Shown here piece by piece: positions 43,390 through 52,348 of a stretch of DNA of 64,000 nt. The notes beneath the pieces are model-generated. The model saw only the letters and a list, made by a program, of their open reading frames with translations, was not told the origin of the DNA and did not search any database. Made by a program: the position numbers and the translations under genes. The DNA lies in assembly GCA_963977405.1 (NCBI GenBank), contig CAXBOY010000004.1, positions 7,916-71,915 on the forward strand, written 5' to 3'. Each line of letters begins with the position of its first letter. Within the stretch, counting starts at the first letter, position 1. The stretch comes from UBA5078 sp963977405. Its GTDB lineage: Bacteria; Pseudomonadota; Gammaproteobacteria; Pseudomonadales; Pseudohongiellaceae.

Positions 43390-44562
43390 ATGAGCATCGA
43401 CATCAGTACCCTACGCAACGAAACGTCTGCCTGTGCAGATTTGATTCACTTCAACAACGCCGGCGCGGCGCTAGCCCCACTAGCAGTAACCGAAGCGGTC
43501 CTTAGCCACTTAGCGAACGAACAACGACTAGGGGGTTATGAAGCCGCTAGCTTGGCCGAGGCGCAGATCAACAACTTCTATTACGCCTTCGCTAAACTGT
43601 TAGCGTGTGAGGCGTCGGAGATTGCCTATGCTGAGAACGCAACTCACGCATGGAATAGTCTATTCAATGCAATGCCGTTCTCAGCGGGAGACATTATCCT
43701 CACCGGTCAATCCGAATATGCCAGCAACTTCCTCGCCCTACTCCATATGGCCAAACGACAAGGGGTAAAGATTAATGTCATCCCTAACGATCACAATGGC
43801 ATTATCGACCTCGCGCAATTAGAGGCCGCAATAAATCCCCGCGTTAAGTTAATCGCCCTCACTCATACCCCGAGCCAAAGTGGTGTGATTCACCCAGCGG
43901 CGAAAGTTGGTGAGCTCGCACGAGCCTACAATGTCCTCTACCTCCTTGACGCCTGCCAATCAGCTGGACAGTTAGATCTGAACGTCGATGAGTTAGGCTG
44001 CGACATGCTCACAGGCACTGGTCGTAAGTACCTGCGTGGCCCACGTGGCACCGGCTTTCTATATTTGCGCAGATCGAGCATGTCAAAACTAGAGCCCGCC
44101 TGGGCTGACTTACACTCCGCCAACTGGATTTCGGCCAATACATATGAATTCCGTGATGACGCAAGGCGTTTCGAGAATTGGGAGTGCTATGTCGCAGGAA
44201 AGATAGGTCTTGGGATTGCCGTCGACTATGCTCTCAAGATCGGCATGCCCGAGATCGAGTCTCGAGTTGGTGAGTTAGGCGCAGCGCTACGAGAGACACT
44301 CGGCACCATAGCGGGGGTGAAAGTACATGAACATGGCGAGCAGCTAAGCGGCATCGTCACCTTCAGTAAGAATGGAATTGCGGCTGCTAGTCTGCAGGAA
44401 GGACTACGAGCCAAGGGAATGAATACTTCGGTAGTGCGCTTAGCTAACAATCAGTTAGACCTAGCCAAACGCGGACTTGGCGACATCAATCGCGCATCGG
44501 TGCACTATTACAATACTAACGAAGAGATAGAGCGTTTCTGCCAAGCGGTAGAGCATCTCTAG
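43390..44562 (+). CDS. Class V aminotransferase / cysteine desulfurase-like PLP enzyme
   Basis: A 390-residue fold-type I PLP enzyme. HFNNAGAALAP opens the domain, LDACQSAGQLDLNVDELGCDM holds the PLP-binding Asp and Gln, and the Schiff-base Lys is in TGTGRKYLRGPRGTGFLY. This pattern fits the class V group that includes cysteine desulfurases and the lyase EgtE. No egtB/D genes are nearby, so the substrate is open. It is divergent from a GST gene across 167 bases, and the two may share control. Confidence 0.88.
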   Translation: MSIDISTLRNETSACADLIHFNNAGAALAPLAVTEAVLSHLANEQRLGGYEAASLAEAQINNFYYAFAKLLACEASEIAYAENATHAWNSLFNAMPFSAGDIILTGQSEYASNFLALLHMAKRQGVKINVIPNDHNGIIDLAQLEAAINPRVKLIALTHTPSQSGVIHPAAKVGELARAYNVLYLLDACQSAGQLDLNVDELGCDMLTGTGRKYLRGPRGTGFLYLRRSSMSKLEPAWADLHSANWISANTYEFRDDARRFENWECYVAGKIGLGIAVDYALKIGMPEIESRVGELGAALRETLGTIAGVKVHEHGEQLSGIVTFSKNGIAAASLQEGLRAKGMNTSVVRLANNQLDLAKRGLGDINRASVHYYNTNEEIERFCQAVEHL

Positions 44563-44578
44563 AAGAGCACGCTAAAGC

Positions 44579-45931
44579 TTAGAAGAATATAATTTGAATA
44601 TAGACCGCCAGTATCGCTATTGGGCAGATGAACCGAATATAGAACGGCCACACCTTCCAAAAGAACGAGCTCTCAACGTCAGGGGAACCTTTCTGGATCT
44701 CCTGCAGCACACCGTTGCGATTCCATACCCAACCTACAAAAACGGCGAAGAACAGCCCTAACAGGGGCTGACTGTACTCAGTTGTCGCATTGACCACCAA
44801 ATCGAAGAGGCTATTGAAGTTAAAAACAATCACGAGGCAAATGATCGTGACTATGCCCCCAATCATCAGCGTTGCCTTACGGCGACCCGTATCGAAAGTC
44901 TCCACCACATAAGCTACCGGTACCTCCAACATAGAGATCGACGAAGTCAAAGATGCGATGGTCATAAGAATAAAGAATGCAAGTGCGACGAATACCCCGG
45001 CACTACCCATAGTTTCGAATAAGGCAGGTAATACCGCAACGATAAGGCCAGGACCTGCTACTAGTGCACCACTTGCATCAAATATCTCCACCCCATTGGC
45101 CAACGCAACATACATCGCAGGCAGTATCAGCAAGCCCGCGAGAAAGGCGATACCTGTATCCAACAGCGCAACAAGAGTCCCCACTGCTGGCAAGTTCTCT
45201 TTGCTACTTAAGTAGGAGCCATAGATCAACATCGTGCCCACACCGAGAGAGAGAGAGAAGAAGGCTTGCCCAAGTGCGCTAATGATCAGACCTGGCTGCA
45301 ATGCTCGGCTCACATCAGGCACGAGATAGGCACGCAAACCGTCCATCGCGCCGTCCAAAGTCAACACATAGACGATGAGTAGAAAAAGAATAAAGATGAG
45401 TGCTGGCATCAATCGAGAAGCCCACTTTTCGATACCATCGCGAACGCCCGCACTAATCACGACAACCGTTAACATCATGAATATTATAGAAAATATAGCA
45501 TTTCGAGTCTCGCCATCACTTGTTAGCCAAGTAGAAGCGGATTCCATACCTGTCATCGTCGCGAAAGAGTTCAGTAGCCAGGCAAGCATCCAGCCACTAA
45601 CGATAGCGTAGAAGCTTAAGATTAGACTGACAGTAACAATGCCAGCAAAACCAACGAAATTGGCTAGCTTCGCGGTCAATGGGCCCCTCGACAATTGTCG
45701 CAGCGCACCGACCGCATTCGAACGTGTATGCCGCCCGATGATGAGCTCGGCCATAAGCGCTGGATAGGCCAGAGTAAAAGCCATGAATAGATACATGAAG
45801 AGAAAAGCTGCACCGCCATTACTAGCGGCGTTGGTTGGAAAACCCCAGATATTGCCGAGCCCCACCGCAGAGCCGGATGCCGCCATCAAGAAGCCAAAAC
45901 GCGAACTGAACTCTCCCCTCGCTGCAGCCAT
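44579..45931 (-). CDS. Sodium-dependent transporter (NSS/SNF family)
   Basis: A 450-residue neurotransmitter:sodium symporter with 11-12 predicted helices. The N-terminal signature SSRFGFLMAASGSAVGLGNIWGFP includes the unwound helix-1 substrate and Na+ site, and helix 6 has ALGQAFFSLSLGVGTMLIYGSY. Bacterial members import amino acids with Na+, as expected in a marine cell. The exact substrate is unknown. GAGGAG precedes the ATG. It converges with the class V aminotransferase, 16 bases apart. Confidence 0.93.
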   Translation of the reverse strand: MAAARGEFSSRFGFLMAASGSAVGLGNIWGFPTNAASNGGAAFLFMYLFMAFTLAYPALMAELIIGRHTRSNAVGALRQLSRGPLTAKLANFVGFAGIVTVSLILSFYAIVSGWMLAWLLNSFATMTGMESASTWLTSDGETRNAIFSIIFMMLTVVVISAGVRDGIEKWASRLMPALIFILFLLIVYVLTLDGAMDGLRAYLVPDVSRALQPGLIISALGQAFFSLSLGVGTMLIYGSYLSSKENLPAVGTLVALLDTGIAFLAGLLILPAMYVALANGVEIFDASGALVAGPGLIVAVLPALFETMGSAGVFVALAFFILMTIASLTSSISMLEVPVAYVVETFDTGRRKATLMIGGIVTIICLVIVFNFNSLFDLVVNATTEYSQPLLGLFFAVFVGWVWNRNGVLQEIQKGSPDVESSFFWKVWPFYIRFICPIAILAVYIQIIFF

Positions 45932-45960
45932 TTTCTAGCTCCTCATTTTCATTATTCTAA

Positions 45961-46932
45961 TTATTGATCGTATGACTCGAGCGTGAATATCCAATTACTC
46001 GCATCACTTAGCACCAACACCACATTGTTAATGACCGAAATATTGCCATTCATGTTGAGCTCTAATCTAGGAATACGCAGCCTGTTGTCGGTATCTGAGA
46101 ATGTAGCGCGCTCATCCGGCTTATTGCCAAGGCGCACTAGACTATCGCCATTCAATCGAAATTTAACCTCGGGCTGATCCTCTACGAGCGACAGGTTAAG
46201 ACTATAAGCACCAAGTGTTTCTCCACCATCGACCGTCGTAATGAGCAGCCCCGAACTCGCTTCATAGACACTCAAAGCGGAGCTATATCGCTGCACGACC
46301 TCGGCATTCATCGTGACAAAATTAGCGGCTGTGATGTTCGTTACAAAGTCCTGAACATTGTGTAGAGGCAATTTGGCAAATGTCGAATTCGCTTGAGGAG
46401 CAGGGTCATAGGTATTGAGCTCATTGATTGTATCTAGAACGGTCATACCATCGCCGAGCACACGACCAAACACCGTAAAGCCGCCATTTTGGGCATCCAA
46501 ATTCTCTGAATTATCGCCTATATTTACGAACCACTGGCTAGTTGCACTATCAGGATCAGTGCCAATTTTTGCCATCGCCACTGTACCGCGCACGTTCGAT
46601 TCTTGGAACTCGTTGACGATTGGCGAACTCGTTGGGATCTCGATAGGCCCTTCGAAAGGCACAAAGCGAAATCCACCGCCCTGCAGAACAAAGTCTTTTT
46701 CCAAGCGGTGGAAGAAGCTACCGTTATAAGCCCCACTATTCACATAACTAAGAAAGTTTTGCACCGTCACGGGTGTTACAGTATCGAATAGTTCGATAGA
46801 GAAATCGCCGAAAGTAGTACTAATGCGGACGATAGTATTAGCTTGCGCACTTACGCTAATGGCTAGCAATAGCGCTAGGCTTAGCCCAATCCTGCGCAAT
46901 AGAATGCGAGCAGCGTTCTGTATTCTTAACAT
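45961..46932 (-). CDS. Exported cyclophilin-type peptidyl-prolyl isomerase, copy B
   Basis: A 323-residue protein with a signal peptide ending SVSAQA (about 31) and a cyclophilin domain (33-200). The catalytic segment FFHRLEKDFVLQGG holds the active-site Arg, and SQWFVN and FTVFGRVLGDGMTVLD follow. A further 120 residues after the isomerase domain form a beta-rich module I do not recognise, closing with SWxFTL-like NWIFTLESYDQ. It is the downstream member of a tandem pair, about two-thirds identical by eye. It starts after GGAGTTTAG. Confidence 0.9.
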   Translation of the reverse strand: MLRIQNAARILLRRIGLSLALLLAISVSAQANTIVRISTTFGDFSIELFDTVTPVTVQNFLSYVNSGAYNGSFFHRLEKDFVLQGGGFRFVPFEGPIEIPTSSPIVNEFQESNVRGTVAMAKIGTDPDSATSQWFVNIGDNSENLDAQNGGFTVFGRVLGDGMTVLDTINELNTYDPAPQANSTFAKLPLHNVQDFVTNITAANFVTMNAEVVQRYSSALSVYEASSGLLITTVDGGETLGAYSLNLSLVEDQPEVKFRLNGDSLVRLGNKPDERATFSDTDNRLRIPRLELNMNGNISVINNVVLVLSDASNWIFTLESYDQ

Positions 46933-47002
46933 CTAAACTCCTAAATACATTAATTCTAATTGACCAACTGTACAATTACGCCAGAGGAGACAAAACCGCC
47001 CT

Positions 47003-47962
47003 CTATTGATCGTAAGACTTAAGAGTGAAAGTCCAGCTGTCCGCATCGTCTAGTTGCAATAAAACATTGCTAATAACTGATACGTCCCCGTTCATATTGA
47101 GCTCCAAACTGGGCACAATTAACTGATTGTTAGCACTCAAAAATTGCGCCCCTCCAATCGGATTAATTGCGAGCAGCACCATACTGTCAGGATTCAATCG
47201 GAACTTAATGCTTGGCTGCTCTTCGATGAGCGAAAGGTTCAAGCTGTACCGACCGATTGCCTCTCCTCCATCCACTGTTAAAGTCAACAAACCAGAGGTG
47301 GATTCGAATACATTCAATGCGGAACTATAGCGTTGTACAACTTCCATATTCATGTTGACAAGATTTGCGGCTGTAACAGTAGAAGACGATCCGAGATTGT
47401 AAAGTGGCAGCGAATTCTGTTGCGTACCCGTGAGGTTGTACACATTTAAGGCATTGATCCTATCTAATACGGTCATGCCGTCACCTAGCACTCTTCCGAA
47501 CACCGTAAAACCACCATTCTGTGCGTCCAAGTTAGCGGAATTATCAGTAAGGTTAACAAACCACTGACTTGTAGCACTACCTGGGTTGCCAGCAACTTTC
47601 GCCATGGCTACGGTCCCGCGCAAATTCGATTCTCTGAATTCATTCACTATGGGTGGGTCTGTAGGGATTGCGGCAATTCCACTGGGCGTGACAAACCGAT
47701 AGGCACCGCCTTGCAGCACAAAATTTCTCTCCAAGCGGTGAAAATAACTGCCGTTGTAAGCACCGCGGTTAACGTAGTTGAGGAAATTTTGCACCGTTAC
47801 AGGTGTGGCAGTATCGAATAACTCCAAGGAAAAATCGCCAAATGTGGTACTAACACGAACGATAGTATTGGCTTGAGCGCTTACACTCATAGCGAGCAAA
47901 AGCACTAGGCATTGCGCAGCACTTAGCAAAATGGTGCGCGCTGTTTTATATAGTCCATCCAT
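47003..47962 (-). CDS. Exported cyclophilin-type peptidyl-prolyl isomerase, copy A
   Basis: A 319-residue paralogue of the next gene. The signal peptide ends SVSAQA, the cyclophilin domain has YFHRLERNFVLQGG and the same SQWFVN, and the unknown C-terminal module ends DSWTFTLKSYDQ. The ATG at 47962 follows GGGAG, and four extra codons starting at TTG are less likely. The fold should act on periplasmic proteins. The spacing and equal length point to a tandem gene duplication. Both copies lie between lipA and the NSS transporter on the minus strand. Confidence 0.9.
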   Translation of the reverse strand: MDGLYKTARTILLSAAQCLVLLLAMSVSAQANTIVRVSTTFGDFSLELFDTATPVTVQNFLNYVNRGAYNGSYFHRLERNFVLQGGAYRFVTPSGIAAIPTDPPIVNEFRESNLRGTVAMAKVAGNPGSATSQWFVNLTDNSANLDAQNGGFTVFGRVLGDGMTVLDRINALNVYNLTGTQQNSLPLYNLGSSSTVTAANLVNMNMEVVQRYSSALNVFESTSGLLTLTVDGGEAIGRYSLNLSLIEEQPSIKFRLNPDSMVLLAINPIGGAQFLSANNQLIVPSLELNMNGDVSVISNVLLQLDDADSWTFTLKSYDQ

Positions 47963-48042
47963 GTTTACTCCCAAATATATTGCTACCCGCAGACCGAATG
48001 CCTAGCTCCATCGGAACTATCGTACGAGCGGTCATTACGAGT

Positions 48043-49005
48043 TTATATTTCTTCGCCTTTAGCTTGTTTGTCTGCGTGATAGGAGGAGCGCACCAGGGGC
48101 CCACTAGCAACATGGGTAAAGCCCAGTGCCTCTCCGTACACCCTTAGCTCTTCGAACTCATCGGGATGCACGAATCGACTCACTGCTAGGTGGTTTCGGC
48201 TCGGCTGAAGATACTGCCCCAAGGTCACCATATCGACATTGTGAGCCTTCAGGTCGCGCATAACCTCCATAACCTCTTCTTTCGTTTCACCTAAGCCTAA
48301 CATCAGGCCAGACTTACTCATGACGGATGGGACCCTTTCTTTGTAGCGGCGCAGCAACTCCAGGGACCATTTATAATCCGCCCCCGGGCGAGCTTGGCGA
48401 TAGAGTCGCGGCACCGTCTCGAGATTGTGATTGAACACGTGCGGAGGGGTCTTCTCGAGTATATCCAGCGCGATCTCCATGCGTCCGCGGAAGTCTGGCA
48501 CTAGCACTTCGATCTGAATCTCGGGACTAAGGCGTCTAACCTCACTAATACAATTGGCAAAATGTTGAGCGCCACTGTCTTTCAAGTCATCACGATCCAC
48601 CGAAGTGATCACCACATAGCGCAGCTCCATCTCGGCTATGGCTTCGGCCAATTCGCGCGGCTCATCTTCGTAGAGTGGCTTAGGCTTACCATGCGCGACA
48701 TCGCAGAAGGGACAACGGCGCGTGCATATCTCACCCATGATCATGAAGGTAGCGGTTCCATTGCTGAAACACTCGCCCAAATTAGGACAAGAGGCTTCCT
48801 CACATACCGAGGCCAGTTTGTGTTCGCGAAGCTTCTCTTTAATGCTATTGATCTTCGGTGAAGCCGGGATTTTCACGCGGATCCAGTCCGGCTTCTTCAG
48901 CAGGTCTACCGTTGGAATGACCTTCACGGGTATGCGCGCAACTTTCTGCGCTCCGCGAAGCTTCTCGCCTTCTATCAATACATTGCGTCTTGGTTGATCG
49001 GGCAT
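48043..49005 (-). CDS. lipA: Lipoyl synthase
   Basis: A 320-residue radical-SAM enzyme that inserts two sulfurs into octanoyl groups on E2 and H proteins. The auxiliary cluster is CEEASCPNLGEC, the radical-SAM cluster CTRRCPFC, and the C-terminal Ser ligand region is SGPLVRSSYHA. It lies 27 bases downstream of lipB, which supplies the octanoyl-protein substrate. It is last of the conserved block that begins at proA. Confidence 0.97.
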   Translation of the reverse strand: MPDQPRRNVLIEGEKLRGAQKVARIPVKVIPTVDLLKKPDWIRVKIPASPKINSIKEKLREHKLASVCEEASCPNLGECFSNGTATFMIMGEICTRRCPFCDVAHGKPKPLYEDEPRELAEAIAEMELRYVVITSVDRDDLKDSGAQHFANCISEVRRLSPEIQIEVLVPDFRGRMEIALDILEKTPPHVFNHNLETVPRLYRQARPGADYKWSLELLRRYKERVPSVMSKSGLMLGLGETKEEVMEVMRDLKAHNVDMVTLGQYLQPSRNHLAVSRFVHPDEFEELRVYGEALGFTHVASGPLVRSSYHADKQAKGEEI

Positions 49006-49032
49006 AATGTCTCTATTTACCTTTGCTATTCA

Positions 49033-49812
49033 CTATAGTGTCTCGCGAATCTCTACAAACTCGCTATATCCTAGCCTCTTGTGCAGCACCTGCACTAAGC
49101 GCTGTGCCGCTTCCGTCATTAAGGCGTCACGGTGTAGAGGAGTGTCGATCTGATCGCGCAACTGCGTGACCTCTAAACCTGCGTATCCACAAGGATTAAT
49201 CCGAGCGAAAGGGGTCAAATCCATATCGATATTGAAACTTAGCCCGTGGTAAGAGCATCCCTGTCGTATGCGTAAGCCAAGAGCGGCGATTTTAGCACCA
49301 TTTACATAGACGCCGGGAGCCTTTCTCTGACTCTGCGCATGCACCCCGTAGGCCGCGAGGACATCGATAACACTAAGTTCCAACTGCTCTACCAATTCCC
49401 TCACACCGATCGCGCTACGCCGTACATCGACCAAAATATAGACAACGAGCTGGCCTGGCCCGTGATAAGTCACTTGGCCCCCACGATCGATCTGCACAAC
49501 AGGGATTTGCCCAGGGAGCAGCACATGCTCCGCCTTACCCGCCTGGCCTTGGGTAAAGACGCTCTTATGAGAGAGTAACCAAATCTCGTCTGGGGTCTGC
49601 TCAGTGCGCGCCGCTGTGAAATTGCGCATCGACTCCCAAACCGGCACATAATCCAGCTCAGACCAAACAGCGCTAGCTAGATGAGCCCCAAATTCCGAGC
49701 CCAAGTGGCGAACCTGCAAGGGGTAAGACATTCTTCGCGGGAAGGCTTCCGAGGGAGCCGGATAAAGAGCTTGTTTAAGCCTCTGCTGAGGAGCGCTGTC
49801 GGGCGAACTCAT
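49033..49812 (-). CDS. lipB: Octanoyltransferase LipB
   Basis: A 259-residue enzyme that moves octanoyl from ACP to lipoate-dependent proteins. The RGGQVTYHGPGQ motif and catalytic Lys174 (GAKIAALG) and Cys208 (INPCGYAGL) are present. The N-terminus is about 27 residues longer than the usual start at MSYPLQ, but the ATG at 49812 overlaps the ybeD stop as ATGA, which favours the long form through coupling. The internal ATG remains possible. Confidence 0.95.
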   Translation of the reverse strand: MSSPDSAPQQRLKQALYPAPSEAFPRRMSYPLQVRHLGSEFGAHLASAVWSELDYVPVWESMRNFTAARTEQTPDEIWLLSHKSVFTQGQAGKAEHVLLPGQIPVVQIDRGGQVTYHGPGQLVVYILVDVRRSAIGVRELVEQLELSVIDVLAAYGVHAQSQRKAPGVYVNGAKIAALGLRIRQGCSYHGLSFNIDMDLTPFARINPCGYAGLEVTQLRDQIDTPLHRDALMTEAAQRLVQVLHKRLGYSEFVEIRETL

Positions 49813-50078
49813 AACACCATCTTGACGCTGGAATGCGCCTTAAGGTCCTCAAACAATACGCTCAACTGATCGATGCCTGTTGCTTCAATAGTGACGGTTA
49901 TTGCTAAGTAATTTCCATTGTTGCTTGGGCGCACCTTTACATGTTCTTCACCTACTTCAGGCGCGTGTCGCTGCACAAGAGCGAGAACATCTTGTTGAAA
50001 ATCAGCGCTCGCCAGCCCCATCACCTTAATCGGATATGCGCAAGGGAACTCTATCTTGGGCATTTTAACATCGCTCAT
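49809..50078 (-). CDS. ybeD: DUF493 family protein YbeD
   Basis: An 89-residue cytoplasmic protein of the YbeD (DUF493) family with FPCAYPIKVMGLASADFQQDV and the conserved C-terminal LYEDLKAH-like LFEDLKAHSSVKMVL. The fold is ACT-like and is thought to be regulatory, with no firm activity. It is located between dacA and lipB, its invariable place in gammaproteobacteria, and shares an ATGA overlap with lipB. Confidence 0.93.
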   Translation of the reverse strand: MSDVKMPKIEFPCAYPIKVMGLASADFQQDVLALVQRHAPEVGEEHVKVRPSNNGNYLAITVTIEATGIDQLSVLFEDLKAHSSVKMVL

Positions 50079-50089
50079 AAAGGCGCCGT

Positions 50090-51325
50090 TTAACTAAATA
50101 GGTTGGTGAAAAACATCGTTAAGAAATCGATGAAACGCTTTAAAAATCCAGCGCGTTCAACAGCTTGTAACGCTGCCACGTTGCCCTCGTAGATAATCTC
50201 ATCGCCAAGGCTGATTTGCACAGTGCCTAGAACTTGTCCTAGCTCGATAGGCGCGGTGATGGTTTCGTCGATATTCAATGTCGCTTGCAACGAACCGCTT
50301 TGGCCACGGGGTATTGTGGCGACCACTTCCTCGGTCATGCCTAGTTCCACCGAGTTCTCTTTACCAGACCACACCTTGCTGCTGCTTAATAAGTCGCCTG
50401 CATCATAAAGCTTGCTGGTCTCGAAATAGCGAAAGCCATAGGTCATCAATTTCTGACTCTCTGTGGCACGGGCATCTTCGCTTGCCGTCCCCATAACTAC
50501 GGAGATCAGGCGCATACCATCGCGCTCTCCAGAGGCGACTAGGCAATAACCCGCCGCTGTGGTCCAGCCAGTCTTCATGCCGTCGATATTGCGGTCACGG
50601 AATAGCAAGGTGTTGCGATTAGGCTGACGAATGCCGTTGTAGGTGAACTCACGCTCCGCGTATATCGAGTAGTGAGCAGGATGTTCGAGAATCGTCGCAC
50701 GCGCCAAGGTTGACAGATCTCGAGCAGACATAATGTTGTATCGCTCTTCTGTGTCCAAACCACTCGAGTTCATGAAGAAGGTATTCGACATCCCCAAGCG
50801 CTGGGCATGCTGGTTCATCATGTCCGCAAAAGCGTCCTCGCTTCCAGCAATATGCTCGGCCATGGCAACACTGGCATCGTTGCCAGATTGAATGATGATG
50901 CCACGCAGCAAGTCTTCTACGCGGACGTTGCTGTTGACGTCGACAAACATCTTGGAACCCTGAGTCCGCCACGCTTTCTCGCTGATATGAACTTCATCGT
51001 CCAAGCTCATATTGCCATTGTCGATCTCGACCTCGGCAATATAGGCAGTCATGATTTTGGTAAGACTGGCCGGTGGAAGTTGCACATCGGAATTCTCTTC
51101 CACAATGACCTTGCCCGTTACCGCATCGAGCAGGATATAACTACTAGCGGCGATCTGTGGCGGACGTGGAATAATCGCCTCTGTGGCAGGAACTTGCGCG
51201 ATGCTCTGAGCACTAACAAGCAATGTGGAAACGAGGGCGACCGCCGTCAATAAGGGTGAACTCGCCTGTCGCACTCGCGACCCGAGTGTCTGCGAACCTG
51301 TTATCGGACATCCAGTCATTGCCAT
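50090..51325 (-). CDS. dacA: D-alanyl-D-alanine carboxypeptidase (PBP5/6 type)
   Basis: A 411-residue penicillin-binding protein that trims the fifth D-Ala of peptidoglycan stems. The motifs are SLTK (nucleophile Ser87), SGNDASVA and KTGWTTAAG. A PBP5 C-terminal domain follows, and the last 18 residues (FLKRFIDFLTMFFTNLFS) form the amphipathic membrane anchor. The ATG at 51325 follows AGGAG at six bases, while the longer frame starts at GTG 51346. The signal peptide is preceded by about 24 polar residues. Pseudomonas calls this gene dacC. Confidence 0.95.
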   Translation of the reverse strand: MAMTGCPITGSQTLGSRVRQASSPLLTAVALVSTLLVSAQSIAQVPATEAIIPRPPQIAASSYILLDAVTGKVIVEENSDVQLPPASLTKIMTAYIAEVEIDNGNMSLDDEVHISEKAWRTQGSKMFVDVNSNVRVEDLLRGIIIQSGNDASVAMAEHIAGSEDAFADMMNQHAQRLGMSNTFFMNSSGLDTEERYNIMSARDLSTLARATILEHPAHYSIYAEREFTYNGIRQPNRNTLLFRDRNIDGMKTGWTTAAGYCLVASGERDGMRLISVVMGTASEDARATESQKLMTYGFRYFETSKLYDAGDLLSSSKVWSGKENSVELGMTEEVVATIPRGQSGSLQATLNIDETITAPIELGQVLGTVQISLGDEIIYEGNVAALQAVERAGFLKRFIDFLTMFFTNLFS

Positions 51326-51400
51326 CACTTTCTCCTGCATCTTCACTCGTTTAGTCCCTCGAATTAGCTTGTTTACTGCGGCGTTAATGCCATTATCTTA

Positions 51401-52300
51401 TCATTCGCGAACAGTGTACGGTCTTCCCAAATCAGCGGCAACAACACTATCGGTAATGCGGCCAATCTCGTCAGCGTTAGGTATCGGCCCAACCCGTACA
51501 CGGTGGATCAATTCGCGCTCTTCCCCTATTTCAACAGACCGGATAAATACCGGTCTTGATGTCATTTTCTGTAATTGCACAGACAACTGCTGCGCTGCCT
51601 GAAAATCTGAGAATGCCCCAACCTGTAAAATAGTGCCTTCAGCCGACTGGGGAGCCAACAGAACTGGGCTAGGGGGTGGCGAGTTCTCTCTAGTAGCCGC
51701 TATTGTGGGGACGATTGCCTCTACTTCCACCATTGCTGTGCCTTTATTATCAAATCCCAACATATGGGCAGCGGCAAAAGAGAGGTCGATGATGCGTTCA
51801 CTATGAAATGGTCCGCGATCGTTGACGCGCACCACTATGCTGCGATTATTCTCCAAATTTGTCACCCGCAGGAATCCGGGAATTGGCATGCTCTTATGGG
51901 CGGCGGAGAGTTGAAACATGTCATAGATCTCTCCATTGGAGGTCTTATGACCATGAAATTTCTCGCCATACCAAGAGGCAAAGCCACGCTCACTATAGCC
52001 CTGCTCGGATTGCATCACCCGATAAGTCTTACCGTTAACCGTATAGGGGCTTTTATTGCCTGCAAGAGTGCGCGGTTCCAACATAGGGATTACCTCGCGG
52101 ACCAGAGCGAGGTCGAGCGACTGAGATGGCCCCCTATCTTGCTGAATATTGTAACGACTAGCCTGATAGGCATCAGATGCCGACATAGGCGCTGTAGCAG
52201 AGGACGAAGGCGTACTGGAAGGAGAACTGCCACATGCAGCTAGTAGCGTGACAATGGCCGAGATGGTGGTGCTTTTGAGAATTCGCGACTCGATCAACAC
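51401..52300 (-). CDS. rlpA: Septal ring lytic transglycosylase-like lipoprotein RlpA
   Basis: A 299-residue lipoprotein. Lipobox LLAAC at about 19-23 is followed by a Ser/Pro-rich linker, then the double-psi beta-barrel with GFASWYGEKFHGHKTSNGE and VRVNDRGPFHSERIIDLSFAAA, which contains the catalytic Asp. A C-terminal SPOR domain (LQVGAFSDFQAAQQLSVQLQ) binds denuded glycan. Known RlpA cleaves such glycan at the septum. The start is GTG after GGGAG. mltB, usually between rlpA and rodA, is missing. Confidence 0.93.
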   Translation of the reverse strand: MLIESRILKSTTISAIVTLLAACGSSPSSTPSSSATAPMSASDAYQASRYNIQQDRGPSQSLDLALVREVIPMLEPRTLAGNKSPYTVNGKTYRVMQSEQGYSERGFASWYGEKFHGHKTSNGEIYDMFQLSAAHKSMPIPGFLRVTNLENNRSIVVRVNDRGPFHSERIIDLSFAAAHMLGFDNKGTAMVEVEAIVPTIAATRENSPPPSPVLLAPQSAEGTILQVGAFSDFQAAQQLSVQLQKMTSRPVFIRSVEIGEERELIHRVRVGPIPNADEIGRITDSVVAADLGRPYTVRE

Positions 52301-52348
52301 TCAAAAATCTCCCTAAAATTTAGAATATTCGGCATTATAATCAATATG

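Noticed and set aside
50807..51253. Plus-strand frame of 148 codons antisense to dacA
   Set aside because: The minus-strand frame has SLTK, SGN and KTG motifs; the plus-strand text shows no family resemblance.
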